The translations under genes and the position numbers were made by a program. A stretch of 64,000 nt of DNA from Streptomyces uncialis (GTDB lineage: Bacteria > Actinomycetota > Actinomycetes > Streptomycetales > Streptomycetaceae): assembly GCF_036250755.1 (NCBI RefSeq), contig NZ_CP109583.1, positions 3,720,001 to 3,784,000 on the forward strand, in the 5' to 3' direction. Positions within the stretch are counted from its first letter, which is position 1; every line of letters begins with the position of its first letter. Below the pieces are notes generated by a model, which had not been told where the DNA came from, did not search any database, and worked only from the letters and a program-made list of their open reading frames with translations. This document shows positions 17,666-27,368 of the stretch, one piece after another.

Positions 17666-18967
17666 TCACAGTTCCCCCATGCGACGGATCGCGGGCGCGA
17701 CCCGCTGCACCCCGTGCCGGTAGGCACCCCGCGCGGCGCGCCGGACGACCCGCCGGACCGGCCCGGCGGACCCCGGGGACACCCGCGCCGCGCCGGGCAG
17801 CACCGCCCCGTCCACCGCGAGGTGGTACCGCCGCAGCACCCCGGGCAGATACCCGGGCGCGGTCGCGGCCGTGTAATAGGGCGCGATCCCCCCGGGCCCC
17901 GCCCCGCCCCCCAGCCGCGCGATCCGCTCCCGCGCCGCGTCGTACGCCGCCTCGTACGAGCCGTCCGCCGCGACCCCCTGCCGTGCCACCCAACCGGGGT
18001 CCGCGACGGGCACCGCCCCCGCGTCGAGCGCGTCCCACGACATCAGGCAGCCGGACCCCACGAAGTGGTGGTTGCCCAGCGCCTCACGCACCCCGAGATC
18101 CGTGAGCACCGCCGTCGGCACCCGCCGGTGCAACGCTTCGAGCGCCGCCGTGGAACTCACCGTGACCAGCAGGTCAGCGCCGTCCAGCACCTCGCCCATG
18201 TGCCCGTACACCAGCCGCAGGTTGGGCGGCAGCCGCAGCGGTCGCGCGAGCTTCTGGTACGGGGTCTCCTCGATGTGCGTGGTGTGTTCACCGGGGCGCG
18301 AGCGCAGCTTCAGCAGCACCTCGCGGTCCGGGTGGCGCCGGGCGTGCCGGACCAGCCGTTCCAGGAGGTACGCGCGGCCGGCCCGGTCACCCGGTACGGA
18401 GGGCTGCGCGGCGAACACCACCCGGTAGGGGTCGGCCGCCCGGTACGGTTCGCCGCCGAGGAACGGCAGCGCGACCTCGACCACCCCGGAGGCGTCCGCG
18501 CCGACGCCCTCGTACACCGCGCGGAACCGTTCCGCGTCCTGACGGGAGTTGGCGAGGACGAGATCGGCGCCGTGCCGCAGCAGGAGTCCGTCGGCCAGCT
18601 TCTCGTAGACCACCCCGACATAGCCGGTGACGACGACCGGGCGGCGTCCGGCGCCGCGCCAGGTGTGCGCGAGTCCGTGCAGCATCGCCTGGACCCCGCC
18701 GCCGACGAGCGCGAGGAGCACCACGTCGTACCGTTCCTCGGCCATCGTCCGCAGGAACCCCGCGGTGGTGACCTCGGTGAGGGAGTCCGCGGGGACGCCC
18801 ACCTCCTGGAGCTGACGGGCCGTGGGCGTGGCGCGGCCCCGCAGCAGGAAGCCGTCGAGCCGGCCCCCGGGGACGAGGCGGCCCGCGGTGAGGGCGCCCC
18901 ATTTCCATCGGGTGTCGGAATCGGCGAGTACGGCGACCCGCGGGGACTTCGGAGTACGTGAAGGCAC
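17666..18967 (-). CDS. DUF6716-like putative glycosyltransferase
   Basis: 433 aa. The N-terminus RVAVLADSDTRWKWGALTAG and the region LADGLLLRHGADLVLANS match my recollection of a Streptomyces surface-polymer family (DUF6716); the GT-B-like shape includes a late LLVTVSSTAALEALHRRVP loop, as seen in CDP-glycerol or polysialic transferases. A role in assembling or extending the surface polymer is inferred from context. GTG 18967 is chosen where conservation starts; no strong ribosome site precedes it. It is divergent from the GT2 gene. Confidence 0.65.
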   Translation of the reverse strand: MPSRTPKSPRVAVLADSDTRWKWGALTAGRLVPGGRLDGFLLRGRATPTARQLQEVGVPADSLTEVTTAGFLRTMAEERYDVVLLALVGGGVQAMLHGLAHTWRGAGRRPVVVTGYVGVVYEKLADGLLLRHGADLVLANSRQDAERFRAVYEGVGADASGVVEVALPFLGGEPYRAADPYRVVFAAQPSVPGDRAGRAYLLERLVRHARRHPDREVLLKLRSRPGEHTTHIEETPYQKLARPLRLPPNLRLVYGHMGEVLDGADLLVTVSSTAALEALHRRVPTAVLTDLGVREALGNHHFVGSGCLMSWDALDAGAVPVADPGWVARQGVAADGSYEAAYDAARERIARLGGGAGPGGIAPYYTAATAPGYLPGVLRRYHLAVDGAVLPGAARVSPGSAGPVRRVVRRAARGAYRHGVQRVAPAIRRMGEL

Positions 18968-19165
18968 ATCGCAGACGCTAGGAAGCAATTCCGATGCGCG
19001 GCCCAACCGGAACGCAACAAAGGGTTAACAGCACACCGCCGAACGGGGAATCGGCCGCCGGGAAGCACAGGAACGCGTCCGGTTCACCGTTCCGCCGCGC
19101 GTCGTTCACCTGGTATCCGTTCCCGGGCCAAGACGAATGCCGGACCGGCGCCTAACGTCACTCGG

Positions 19166-20143
19166 GTGGTCAAGCTCTCCGTCATCGTGCCGTTCTACAA
19201 CGTGCGGCAATACGCGCCCGACACCCTGCGGAGTCTGCGGGCGAACACCCGCGAGGACTTCGAATTCCTCCTGGTGGACGACTGTTCCCGGGACGGGACC
19301 CGCGACGTCCTGGAACGTGCCGCGCGGGACCTGCCCGGCGCGGTCGTCCTCGGGCACGAGCGGAACGGAGGTCTGGCCACCGCCCGCAACACCGGGATCG
19401 ACGCGTCGCGCGGCACGTACCTCACGTTCCTCGACGGTGACGACTGGGTCGCCCCCGGCTACTACGCACAACTCGTCTCGTACATCGAGGCGTTGGGCTG
19501 CGACTTCGTACGGACCGATCATGTGCGGACGACCGGCCGCGCCCGCTCGGTGCAGCGGGTCCCCCACGGGCGGCGCGGGGAGGTGCTGCGGCCCCGGGAC
19601 GTGATACTGCCCGCCGACCGGTCGACCCCGGTGGACTATCCGTACGCGTGGGCCGGGATCTACCACCGGCGGCTCGTGGACGGCGGACTCTTGCATTTCA
19701 CCGACGGACTGCGCACCGCCGAGGACCGGCCCTGGATCTGGCGGCTGCACCGCGAAGCGGAATCCTTCGCGATAGCGGGACTTCTCGGGGTGTTCTACCG
19801 GCGCGGGGTCGCCTCCTCGCTCACCCAGATCGGCGATGTACGGCAACTCGACTTCATCCGGGCATTCGACCAGGTGGTGGCGGAAACCGCCGCGGACCCG
19901 GAGGCGGAGAAACTGCTCCCGAAAGCGGTCCGCACCTATTGCGCGATCATTTCCCATCACCTCGGCCGGCTGGACAAGTTCGAACCGCCGGTGGCGCGCG
20001 CCCTGAAGTCGATGAGCGCGGACGCGCTGCGCCGGATGCCCCAGCACGTCCTCGGCGCCACGCTGGACGGGATGGACCTCCAGCGCGCCACCCGGCTGCG
20101 CCGACTGCGCCGCCGCCCCCTGACCCCGGGAGCCGCCGCGTGA
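19166..20143 (+). CDS. GT2-family glycosyltransferase
   Basis: 325 aa. The GT-A fold is plain: SVIVPFYN at the N-terminus, LLVDDCSRDGT, RNTGIDASRGTYLTFLDGDD with the DxD-type metal site at about residue 92, and TAEDRPWIWRL further on. It transfers a sugar from a nucleotide donor at the cytoplasmic membrane face. No membrane segment is seen; the C-terminus is Arg-rich. GTG 19166 precedes the first strand. Its stop overlaps the next start by 4 bp (GTGA), so it leads a three-gene operon. Confidence 0.9.
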   Translation: MVKLSVIVPFYNVRQYAPDTLRSLRANTREDFEFLLVDDCSRDGTRDVLERAARDLPGAVVLGHERNGGLATARNTGIDASRGTYLTFLDGDDWVAPGYYAQLVSYIEALGCDFVRTDHVRTTGRARSVQRVPHGRRGEVLRPRDVILPADRSTPVDYPYAWAGIYHRRLVDGGLLHFTDGLRTAEDRPWIWRLHREAESFAIAGLLGVFYRRGVASSLTQIGDVRQLDFIRAFDQVVAETAADPEAEKLLPKAVRTYCAIISHHLGRLDKFEPPVARALKSMSADALRRMPQHVLGATLDGMDLQRATRLRRLRRRPLTPGAAA

Positions 20144-21573
20144 CCACCCGAGTCCTCCTGGCGTCCACCCTGTACGGCGCCGCCACCCTCGCCGCCGCCC
20201 TCGACGCGGGGCGGCTGGCCCCGGCGGACCGCGATGTCCTGCTGGTCTGCAACAACGCGGCCGTCCCCGAGACCACCCCCGCGCTCAACGGGGCGCCCGG
20301 CTTCGGCCCGCTGCGCGACCGCTTCGACTCGGTGGTCTCGTGGAACGCGACGATCGCCCCGTTCCATCCGGGCGGCTGGTCCCCGCGCGCGGACGACCTC
20401 CCGCTGTGGGAGAGGTATCTGCGCCTCGCCTGGGACCTCGGGGACGACGACGTCGAACTCGTCGTGGAGTCCCTCCAGGTCAACCCGGCGCTCGCGGTGA
20501 CCCGGATCTTCACCGGAGCCCCCGTGCACGTCTACGCGGACGGCCTGATGAGCTACGGCCCCACCCGCGACCGTATCGACCCCCTGGTCGGCACCCGGGT
20601 ACGCCGGCTGCTGCATCTGGACCTGGTACCGGGCCTGGTGCCCCTGCTGCTCACCGAGTACGGCGTGCCCGCGGAGATCGTCCCGACGGACGCCTTCCTG
20701 AAGGTGCTCGCCGAACTGGACGACGCGGGCGGCCCCGGCGTCCTGAAGGCCCTCGCCGGACCGGACGGCGAGGACGGCACGAACGGCACGGACGGCAGGG
20801 GCAGCGCGGACGGCCCCGGCCAGGAACCGGCGGACGGCCCCGCGCCCGCGCTGCTGCTCGGGCAGTACCTGTCCGCGCTGGAGATCCTCACCCCCGACGA
20901 GGAGGAGGACCTGCATCTACGGATGCTGCGCGGCACGGTCGCGCTCGGGCACCGCCGGATCGTCTTCAAACCGCACCCCACCGCGCCCGCCGACCGGTCG
21001 CGCAGGCTGGAGGAGGAGGCCGAAGCGCTCGGCGCGCGGCTGACCGTGCTGGACACCCCGGTCCTCGCCGAGGTGCTGTACCGGCGGACCCGGCCCGCGC
21101 TCGTGGTCGGCTGCTTCTCGACGGCGCTGCTCACCGCGTCCGCGTTCCACGGTCTGCCGGTCGCCCGGGTGGGCACGGAGCTCCTGCTGGAGCGGCTCGC
21201 CCCGTACCAGAACAGCAACCGGGTCCCCGTCACCCTCGTGGACGCGCTGCTGCCGGAACTCGACGACCAGGACGCCGTCCGGGCCCAGGCCATGGACCGC
21301 TCCCCCGCGCGGACCGCGGAGCTGAACGACCTGGTGACGGCCGTCGGTTACGCGATGCAGCCGAAGCTGCACCCCGGCCGCCGCGCCGACGCCGAGCGGT
21401 ATCTGAGCCGTCACCTCGACGAGCGGACCCGGCGCTACTTCAAGCGGCGCAGGCTCACCGCGCTCGGGCTGCCGGGCGCGCTCCCGGCCCAGTTCGCCTT
21501 CATCCCCCGCAGCGCGGCCGTGCGCCGGGTCGCCCGCCGCGCGCGGGCCGTCAAGCGCGCCACCCTCGGATGA
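20140..21573 (+). CDS. Polysialyltransferase-family protein, second copy type
   Basis: 477 aa. VLLASTLYGAATLAAALDAG at the start, VHVYADGLMSYGPTRDRI in the middle, and the pair RRIVFKPHPTAP and LVVGCFSTALLTASAF in the C-terminal half resemble the alpha-2,8-polysialyltransferase family, including the HP and S/T motifs that bind the CMP sugar. A low-complexity Gly/Asp insert (about residues 210-240) interrupts the fold. It differs clearly from the 13.9-15.0 kb protein, so two transferase steps are implied. Confidence 0.75.
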   Translation: MTTRVLLASTLYGAATLAAALDAGRLAPADRDVLLVCNNAAVPETTPALNGAPGFGPLRDRFDSVVSWNATIAPFHPGGWSPRADDLPLWERYLRLAWDLGDDDVELVVESLQVNPALAVTRIFTGAPVHVYADGLMSYGPTRDRIDPLVGTRVRRLLHLDLVPGLVPLLLTEYGVPAEIVPTDAFLKVLAELDDAGGPGVLKALAGPDGEDGTNGTDGRGSADGPGQEPADGPAPALLLGQYLSALEILTPDEEEDLHLRMLRGTVALGHRRIVFKPHPTAPADRSRRLEEEAEALGARLTVLDTPVLAEVLYRRTRPALVVGCFSTALLTASAFHGLPVARVGTELLLERLAPYQNSNRVPVTLVDALLPELDDQDAVRAQAMDRSPARTAELNDLVTAVGYAMQPKLHPGRRADAERYLSRHLDERTRRYFKRRRLTALGLPGALPAQFAFIPRSAAVRRVARRARAVKRATLG

Positions 21574-22763
21574 GCGCCACGACCGGGACCGCTCCCGGGC
21601 CGGTGCCGGTGGAGGGGGCGGTGCCGGTGAAAGGGGCGGTGCAGGTGAAGGAGCCGGCCGGGCCGCGTCCCGCGCGGGTCCCCCGGCTCCGGGCGCTGGA
21701 CGGACTGCGGCTGCTCGCCGCGCTGATGGTCGCCGCCTACCACTACGGAGGCCGTGACGGTGAGGTCTCCACGGCCTGGGGCACCTCCCCGAGGCTCCAG
21801 TTCCCCACCGCGTCCGAGTGGTTCGCCTACGGCTGCCTCGGGGTGCAGGTCTTCTTCGTGATCAGCGGGTTCGTGATCTGCATGAGCGGCTGGGGCCGCA
21901 CCCCGCGCGCGTACCTCGCGTCCCGCGTGTCCCGGCTGATGCCCGCGTACTGGGCCGCGATCGTGCTGGTCACCGTCGTCTTCGCGCTGCCGCCCGTGGT
22001 GTACCGGGCGGTGTCCCCGAGCGACGCGCTGCTGAACCTGACCCTGCTCCAGCAGCCGCTCGGCGTCGACCGGGTGCTCGGGGTGTGCTGGACGCTGTGG
22101 GCCGAGGTCCGCTTCTACGCGCTGTTCGCGGTGGCCGTCGTCCTGCCCGGGGTGACCCGGCACCGGGTCGTGCTGTTCTGCGCGGTGTGGACGCTGGCGG
22201 CGGCGATGGCCCAGGCGTCCGGGGAACCGTTCCTGAAGACGCTGCTGATGCCGGAGTACGCGCCCTTCTTCATCGGCGGTATCGGTCTGTATCTGGTGCA
22301 CCGCGACCGGCGGGACGCGACCGCCTGGGGCATCGTCGTGGTGAGCTGGCTGACCGGCCAGCACCACGCGGTGGCCGACCTGTGGCACGCCCCGGACCCG
22401 GACTTCTTCTCGTACCGTTCCGCCGGGGTGATCGTACTGATCGTGACGGCCGGGTTCGCGCTGGTCGCGGCGATCGCGCTGGGGTGGTTCTCCTGGGCCA
22501 ACTGGCGCTGGCTGACGGTCGCGGGGGCGCTGACGTACCCGTTCTACCTGGTCCATGAACACCTCGGCTGGGTCGTGATCGGCGCATTGCACCGCACCCT
22601 CGGCGTCCCCGCGTACGCGACCCTGCCGCTGACGGTCACCGCGATGCTGGCACTGGCGTGGCTGCTCAACCGCTTCGTGGAGGACAGGGCCACCCCGTGG
22701 CTGCGGAACGCGCTGACCTCGGGGGCACGGGTACGGGGAACGGGCGCCGGGCAGGCTCCTTGA
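21570..22763 (+). CDS. Acyltransferase-3 family membrane protein
   Basis: 397 aa with about 10 membrane segments. RLRALDGLRLLAALMVAAYHYGG holds the R and H motifs of this family, and VFFVISGFVI is the next signature. Such proteins O-acylate surface polysaccharides at the membrane. The N-terminal 40 residues are a Val/Pro/Gly-rich tail with repeated VPVEGAVPVKGAV-type units. ATG 21570 overlaps the previous stop by 4 bp. It probably acetylates or acylates the polymer made by the neighbouring genes. Confidence 0.88.
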   Translation: MSATTGTAPGPVPVEGAVPVKGAVQVKEPAGPRPARVPRLRALDGLRLLAALMVAAYHYGGRDGEVSTAWGTSPRLQFPTASEWFAYGCLGVQVFFVISGFVICMSGWGRTPRAYLASRVSRLMPAYWAAIVLVTVVFALPPVVYRAVSPSDALLNLTLLQQPLGVDRVLGVCWTLWAEVRFYALFAVAVVLPGVTRHRVVLFCAVWTLAAAMAQASGEPFLKTLLMPEYAPFFIGGIGLYLVHRDRRDATAWGIVVVSWLTGQHHAVADLWHAPDPDFFSYRSAGVIVLIVTAGFALVAAIALGWFSWANWRWLTVAGALTYPFYLVHEHLGWVVIGALHRTLGVPAYATLPLTVTAMLALAWLLNRFVEDRATPWLRNALTSGARVRGTGAGQAP

Positions 22764-22790
22764 CCTCAAGGTTGCTGGAGGTTCTACGGT
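22760..22790 (+). promoter_or_regulatory. MerR-style promoter/operator with 19-bp spacer
   Basis: TTGACC (22760-22765) and TACGGT (22785-22790) are 19 bp apart, the long spacing used by MerR-family activators. The spacer holds ACCTC...GAGGT arms (22763-22767 and 22778-22782). The -10 box ends 6 bp before ATG 22797, so the message would be leaderless. The -35 box overlaps the acyltransferase stop codon. Confidence 0.5.
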
Positions 22791-22796
22791 CGCGGC

Positions 22797-23255
22797 ATGG
22801 ACTACTCGCACAACGACGAAGAACTCGCCACCCAGCCCATCGGTTACTGGGGCCGGGCGGCGTCCGACGCCGTGGTGGCCTATATCCGTGAGGGTCTGGC
22901 CACCCATGATCTGACCCAGCCGCAGTGGTGGGTCCTCAACCAGCTCGCGGAGTCACCGCAGGGCCGTGAACTCGCGGAACTCGCCCGGTTCCTCGGCGGC
23001 TACCTCGATGTCGGCGACCCGGCGATCGAGGAGGCGGTCGGGAACCTCGTACACCGCGGCCTCGTCACCACCGACGACCACGACCGGCTGCACATCACCC
23101 CCGAGGGGGAGGCCCTGAAGGCCGCGGCGGTGAAGACCCAGACCGCGCGCCGTGAGGTCATCCACGACGGCGTCACGGACGAGGAGTTCGTCCGGGCCCT
23201 GAAGGTGCTGCAACGCATGATCCACAACGTGGACGGCAAGGCCTGGCACCACTGA
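22797..23255 (+). CDS. MarR-like winged-helix regulator
   Basis: 152 aa. The pattern LTQPQWWVLNQLAESPQGRELAELARFL followed by VGNLVHRGLVTTDDHDRLHITPEGEAL is a MarR-type winged helix at about residues 35-110 with flanking dimer helices. No ribosome-binding site precedes the ATG, in line with a leaderless transcript. Target genes are unknown; the nearest candidate is the convergent LysE exporter. Confidence 0.75.
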   Translation: MDYSHNDEELATQPIGYWGRAASDAVVAYIREGLATHDLTQPQWWVLNQLAESPQGRELAELARFLGGYLDVGDPAIEEAVGNLVHRGLVTTDDHDRLHITPEGEALKAAAVKTQTARREVIHDGVTDEEFVRALKVLQRMIHNVDGKAWHH

Positions 23256-23329
23256 CCCGGCCGCGCCGGACACCCGGCCCCCGTACCCGTACCCGTACCC
23301 GGCACCCGGTCCGGCGCCGCACCCGGCGC

Positions 23330-23995
23330 TTACACCCCGGCGGTGGACAGCTTCGCCGCGAACCCGAGGAACAGCGCGCCCGCCAGCGTGGTCGCCCCGG
23401 CGGACAGCTTGCGGCGGCTGCGGAAGACGGCGGCGAGCCGGGAACCGCCGAAGATCAGCGCCGACAGATACAGCGCGCTCGCGACCTGGAGACAGGTGCC
23501 GAGCACGACGAACGTCACGGCGGGGTACGCGTACGCGGGGTCCACGAACTGCACGAAGAAGGAAATGAGGAACAGGATCGCCTTCGGGTTAAGCACACTG
23601 ATCACGAACGCCCGGCGGAACGGCCGCTCGGCGGACGCCCCGGGCGCCTGCGCAGGGTCGGCCGCGTCCGCCCGCTCGGTACGGGCGTCCCGCTCGCGCC
23701 ACATCGTCCACGCGGCCCGCAGCAGCCCGATCGCGAGCCAGGCGAGATACCCGGCGCCCACGAACTTCACGATCCCGAACAGCACGGCGTTGCTCGTGAG
23801 CAGCGAGGCGGCACCCGCGGCGGCCAGGACCATCAGCACGATGTCCCCGGCCCAGACCCCGGCGGCCGCCACATACCCGCGCCGCACCCCCTGCCGTGCC
23901 GCGACCGACAGCACGTACAGCGAGTTCGGCCCCGGCAGCAGGATGATGAGGACGAGGCCCACGAGGTACGTGGGAAGGTCTGTGACACCAAGCAT
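23330..23995 (-). CDS. LysE/RhtB-family amino-acid exporter
   Basis: 221 aa with six hydrophobic segments. LPGPNSLYVLSVAARQG in the first third is the LysE/RhtB signature (PGPxxxxV), and ISVLNPKAILFLISFFVQF is the conserved fourth segment. These proteins export amino acids such as leucine, homoserine or threonine; closeness to LeuE is likely but not proven. A triple GTACCC repeat lies just beyond its 3' end (about 23282-23299). Confidence 0.88.
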   Translation of the reverse strand: MLGVTDLPTYLVGLVLIILLPGPNSLYVLSVAARQGVRRGYVAAAGVWAGDIVLMVLAAAGAASLLTSNAVLFGIVKFVGAGYLAWLAIGLLRAAWTMWRERDARTERADAADPAQAPGASAERPFRRAFVISVLNPKAILFLISFFVQFVDPAYAYPAVTFVVLGTCLQVASALYLSALIFGGSRLAAVFRSRRKLSAGATTLAGALFLGFAAKLSTAGV

Positions 23996-24197
23996 GAGCC
24001 GGAGTGTCGCATGAAATTACGACAATCAGACAGAGGCGCGGGGGGTCGGGTGGGACACATCCCGTCCGCCTCCGAAGCGGGTCCGGGGTCCCGCTCCGTA
24101 CCCGAACGGCCACGCGTTGTCAGTGGGTGCGCCTAGGTTGGTGGGTGCGGGGGCGTGCGGGTCCCCGGGGGCGGGTTCACGGGGCGGGGGCGGACGT

Positions 24198-27100
24198 ATG
24201 ACGAGGGCCTTGGGGAGCGGGCGGGCGGCCGAGGAGAACTTCCTGGCGTCGGAGTTGATCCAGGAGAGCCGGGAGACGGGGAATCCGGACCTGGATCTGT
24301 CCGAGGCCGGGCTGACGGAGCTGCCGGAGTCGATACGAGAGCTGTCCCACGTCACCTCGCTGGTGCTGGACGACAACGATCTCGTCGAACTGCCCGACTG
24401 GCTCGGTGATCTGTCGCAGCTCACCAGCCTCTCCTTGGCGAACTGCGGGCTCACCACGGTCCCGGAGACCATCGGCGGCCTCACCGGGCTCACCGACCTG
24501 TTCCTCGATGGGAACCCGCTGGGCGTCATGCCCGCACAGGTCACGGATCTCACCGCGCTCGTCACCCTGTACCTCGCCGGCACCAGGCTCGTCGAACTCC
24601 CGGCCGGGATCGCCCATCTGCGGCACTTGCATCACCTTTCACTCAACGACAACTGCCTCACCGGTCTGCCCGCTGGACTGAGCCAACTGACCGACTTGGA
24701 GTTGTTGTACCTCGACTGCAATGACCTGGAGTCCCTGCCGGACTCCTTGGGCGGGCTCACCTCCCTGAAACTGCTGGCGCTGGAGGCGAACCGTCTCACC
24801 GAGGTACCCGGCTGTGTCACCCGGCTGCACGGTCTGGAGTACCTGTCCCTCCACAACAATGCCCTCGCCTCGTTGCCCGACGGCATCGGCGCACTGGAGC
24901 GGCTTATCGAGCTCCATCTAGGGGGAAACCGCCTCACCACTCTTCCGACCGCGCTGGGCCGACTGCGACGGCTGACCGTCCTGGGTCTGGAGGGCAACCC
25001 CCTGACCACCCCGCCGCCCGAAGTGGTCGCCGGTGGGACCAACGCCGTGCGTACCTTTCTGCGGGACCTCGGCCAGGACCCCGTCCGGCAGTGGGCGTCC
25101 AAGGTCGTCGTGGTCGGGGAAGGGCGGGTCGGGAAGACCTCGCTGCTGAAGGCGCTGCGCGGCGAGGCGCACGATCCGCAGGAGAGCACCACCCATGGGC
25201 TGACCGTCAGCGGGCTCGACCTCGCGCACCCCGATCCGCCGGACCCCGCCGAGCCGGTCACCATGCGGCTGGCGACCTGGGACTTCGGCGGGCAGGAGAT
25301 CTACCACGCCACCCATCAGTTCTTCCTCACCGACCGGTCCCTGTTCCTGCTCCTGTGGGACGCGCAGATCGGCTGGGAGGCCAGCAAGCTCCACTACTGG
25401 CTCGACATGATCAAGGCACGGGCCCCGCACGCCCCGGTCCTGCTGGTGGCCACGCATCTGGGCCCGCGCCCGCCGGACCTCCCGCTGAGCGAGCTCCAGG
25501 AGACGTATCCGGGGCTGATCGCCGGCAGTCTGAGCGCGGACAGCGCGAGCGGGCGGGGCGTGGCCGAGGTCCTGGAGCGGGTCCGCCAGGAGGTCGCGCG
25601 GCTGCCGCTGATGGGGGTGGCCTGGCCGCGTACCTGGCTGCGCGCGGCGGAGGCGGTCCGCACGCACCCGGACGACCACGCCGCCCCCGAGGAGCTCGGC
25701 GAACTCCTCGCGGAGGCGGGCGTACGGGAGCCCTCGCACCAGTCCTCGCTGGTCGCCGCCCTGCACAGCCTCGGGGACCTGCTGCACTACCCGGACGACG
25801 AGGAGTTGTGCGATCTGGTGGTGCTGCGCCCGCAGTGGCTCACCGGGTACATCAGCCGGGTCCTGGACTCCGAGGAGGTGCTGAACGAGGGCGGGCTGTT
25901 CCGCCATACGTTCGGGAGCACGCTGTGGAGCGACGCGCCGCGTCCGCTGCGCCACCATTTCGTCCGGATGATGGAGAACTTCGACCTCTCGTACCGCACG
26001 GAGGACCGGACGGCGAGCCTGGTGGTGGAGCTGCTTCCGTGGAACCCGCCGCCGTTCCAGGAGGACTGGGACACCCACGGCGGGGCCGGGACCCGCGAAC
26101 TGCGGCTGCGGTACCGGCTGCACACCGTCCCGCCGGGCATCCCGACCTGGTTCATCGCACGGGAGCACCGCTTCTCGACCCCGCTGCGCTGGCGTTCCGG
26201 CGCGCTGCTGAGGCACCCGGACGGCGCGCACGCCGCGCTGATCACGGTCGACCGGCACGCGAGGACGGCGGAGCTGCGGGTGCGCGGCCCCTATCCGCAG
26301 GACTTCTTCGCGGTGCTGAAGGACGGGTTCGAGCAGACGCTCCAGCGCTATCCGGGGCTCGACATCACCCGGCTGGTGCCCTGCCCCACCCGGGACGGCG
26401 AGGGGCGGGCGTGCAGGCACGAGTTCCGTCATGAGCAGTTGGTGAACCGGCTGGCGATGGACCCGCCCCGGGAGCGCATCGAGTGCCCGGAGCATCTGGA
26501 GGACGTCGAGGTGCCGTATCTCCTCCAGGGCATCGAACGGCCCGGCGGGAGACGGTCGGAGGAGCTGCTGCGGCAGCTTGTGTCCAAGGTGGACTCGCTG
26601 GAGGTGGCAGGGCGCCGCCGGCATGCCGAGCTGAGCGCGCGGGTCGCGGAGCAGCAGCGGGGCTTTCTGCATTCGCTGCGCCGCGAGCAGAGCCGTCAGG
26701 AGGTGCTGTGCCCGAGCCTGGTGTGGGTGCGGCGGCTCTCGCGACGGGCCGCGGGCCGCAAGCTGCTGCCCGGTGAGGTGTTCCAGCTCCATCTGTGCTG
26801 CGAGGCGCCCGGGGAGTGGCATCTCCTGGAGGGTGTGGAGCCGTACGAGCTCCCGGCGCGCAAGGAGTTCACGGAGACGGTCCTGCCGTATGTGCACCGC
26901 ACGCTCCAGGTGCTGAAGTTCGTCGTCCCGGTGTTCGGCGCGTCCCTCGGGGTGGCGTCGGAGGGGCTGAGCAAGGCGATGAAGGACGACATGGATCTGA
27001 TGAAGGCGCTGCTGGACGGGGCGCCGGGCGAAGCCGGGCGGCGGTTCGCGGACGGGGAGTCCCGTACGGCGGTCCGGGCCGCCGACCACGCGGAGTACCG

Positions 27101-27368
27101 CCGGATGCACGCGCTCCTCAAGGAACTCGACCCGGCGGAGGAGTGGGGCGGCCTGAGCAAGGTCACCACCCCGGAGGGCCCCACGTACTGGCTCTGCGCG
27201 GCCCACGCCCGCACCTACGAGCAGGGCTCCCGCGCGGTCCCGTACACCACCCCGGTACGGCTTCCCCATCAGCTGGCCGGTGAGCAAGCGAACGGAAGGC
27301 ATTCGCGCGGTGGCGAGTTGGGCCCTGGTGAGGGGGACGGTGACGCGGGCCGGCGCGCCCCGGGGTGA
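24198..27368 (+). CDS. Roco protein: leucine-rich repeats, Roc GTPase and COR domain
   Basis: 1056 aa. Residues about 30-270 are ten or so leucine-rich repeats of the LPxxLxxLxxLxxLxLxxN type. A Roc GTPase follows at about 300-480: P-loop GEGRVGKTSLL, switch DFGGQEIYHATHQFF, and a degenerate G4 motif (THLG instead of THxD). The COR-like region runs to about 750; the last 300 residues have a basic coiled stretch and a Cys/His-containing block. ATG 24198 is chosen; GTG codons upstream are in frame but less plausible. Bacterial Roco proteins dimerise through COR in a GTP-dependent way; role here unknown. Confidence 0.88.
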   Translation: MTRALGSGRAAEENFLASELIQESRETGNPDLDLSEAGLTELPESIRELSHVTSLVLDDNDLVELPDWLGDLSQLTSLSLANCGLTTVPETIGGLTGLTDLFLDGNPLGVMPAQVTDLTALVTLYLAGTRLVELPAGIAHLRHLHHLSLNDNCLTGLPAGLSQLTDLELLYLDCNDLESLPDSLGGLTSLKLLALEANRLTEVPGCVTRLHGLEYLSLHNNALASLPDGIGALERLIELHLGGNRLTTLPTALGRLRRLTVLGLEGNPLTTPPPEVVAGGTNAVRTFLRDLGQDPVRQWASKVVVVGEGRVGKTSLLKALRGEAHDPQESTTHGLTVSGLDLAHPDPPDPAEPVTMRLATWDFGGQEIYHATHQFFLTDRSLFLLLWDAQIGWEASKLHYWLDMIKARAPHAPVLLVATHLGPRPPDLPLSELQETYPGLIAGSLSADSASGRGVAEVLERVRQEVARLPLMGVAWPRTWLRAAEAVRTHPDDHAAPEELGELLAEAGVREPSHQSSLVAALHSLGDLLHYPDDEELCDLVVLRPQWLTGYISRVLDSEEVLNEGGLFRHTFGSTLWSDAPRPLRHHFVRMMENFDLSYRTEDRTASLVVELLPWNPPPFQEDWDTHGGAGTRELRLRYRLHTVPPGIPTWFIAREHRFSTPLRWRSGALLRHPDGAHAALITVDRHARTAELRVRGPYPQDFFAVLKDGFEQTLQRYPGLDITRLVPCPTRDGEGRACRHEFRHEQLVNRLAMDPPRERIECPEHLEDVEVPYLLQGIERPGGRRSEELLRQLVSKVDSLEVAGRRRHAELSARVAEQQRGFLHSLRREQSRQEVLCPSLVWVRRLSRRAAGRKLLPGEVFQLHLCCEAPGEWHLLEGVEPYELPARKEFTETVLPYVHRTLQVLKFVVPVFGASLGVASEGLSKAMKDDMDLMKALLDGAPGEAGRRFADGESRTAVRAADHAEYRRMHALLKELDPAEEWGGLSKVTTPEGPTYWLCAAHARTYEQGSRAVPYTTPVRLPHQLAGEQANGRHSRGGELGPGEGDGDAGRRAPG

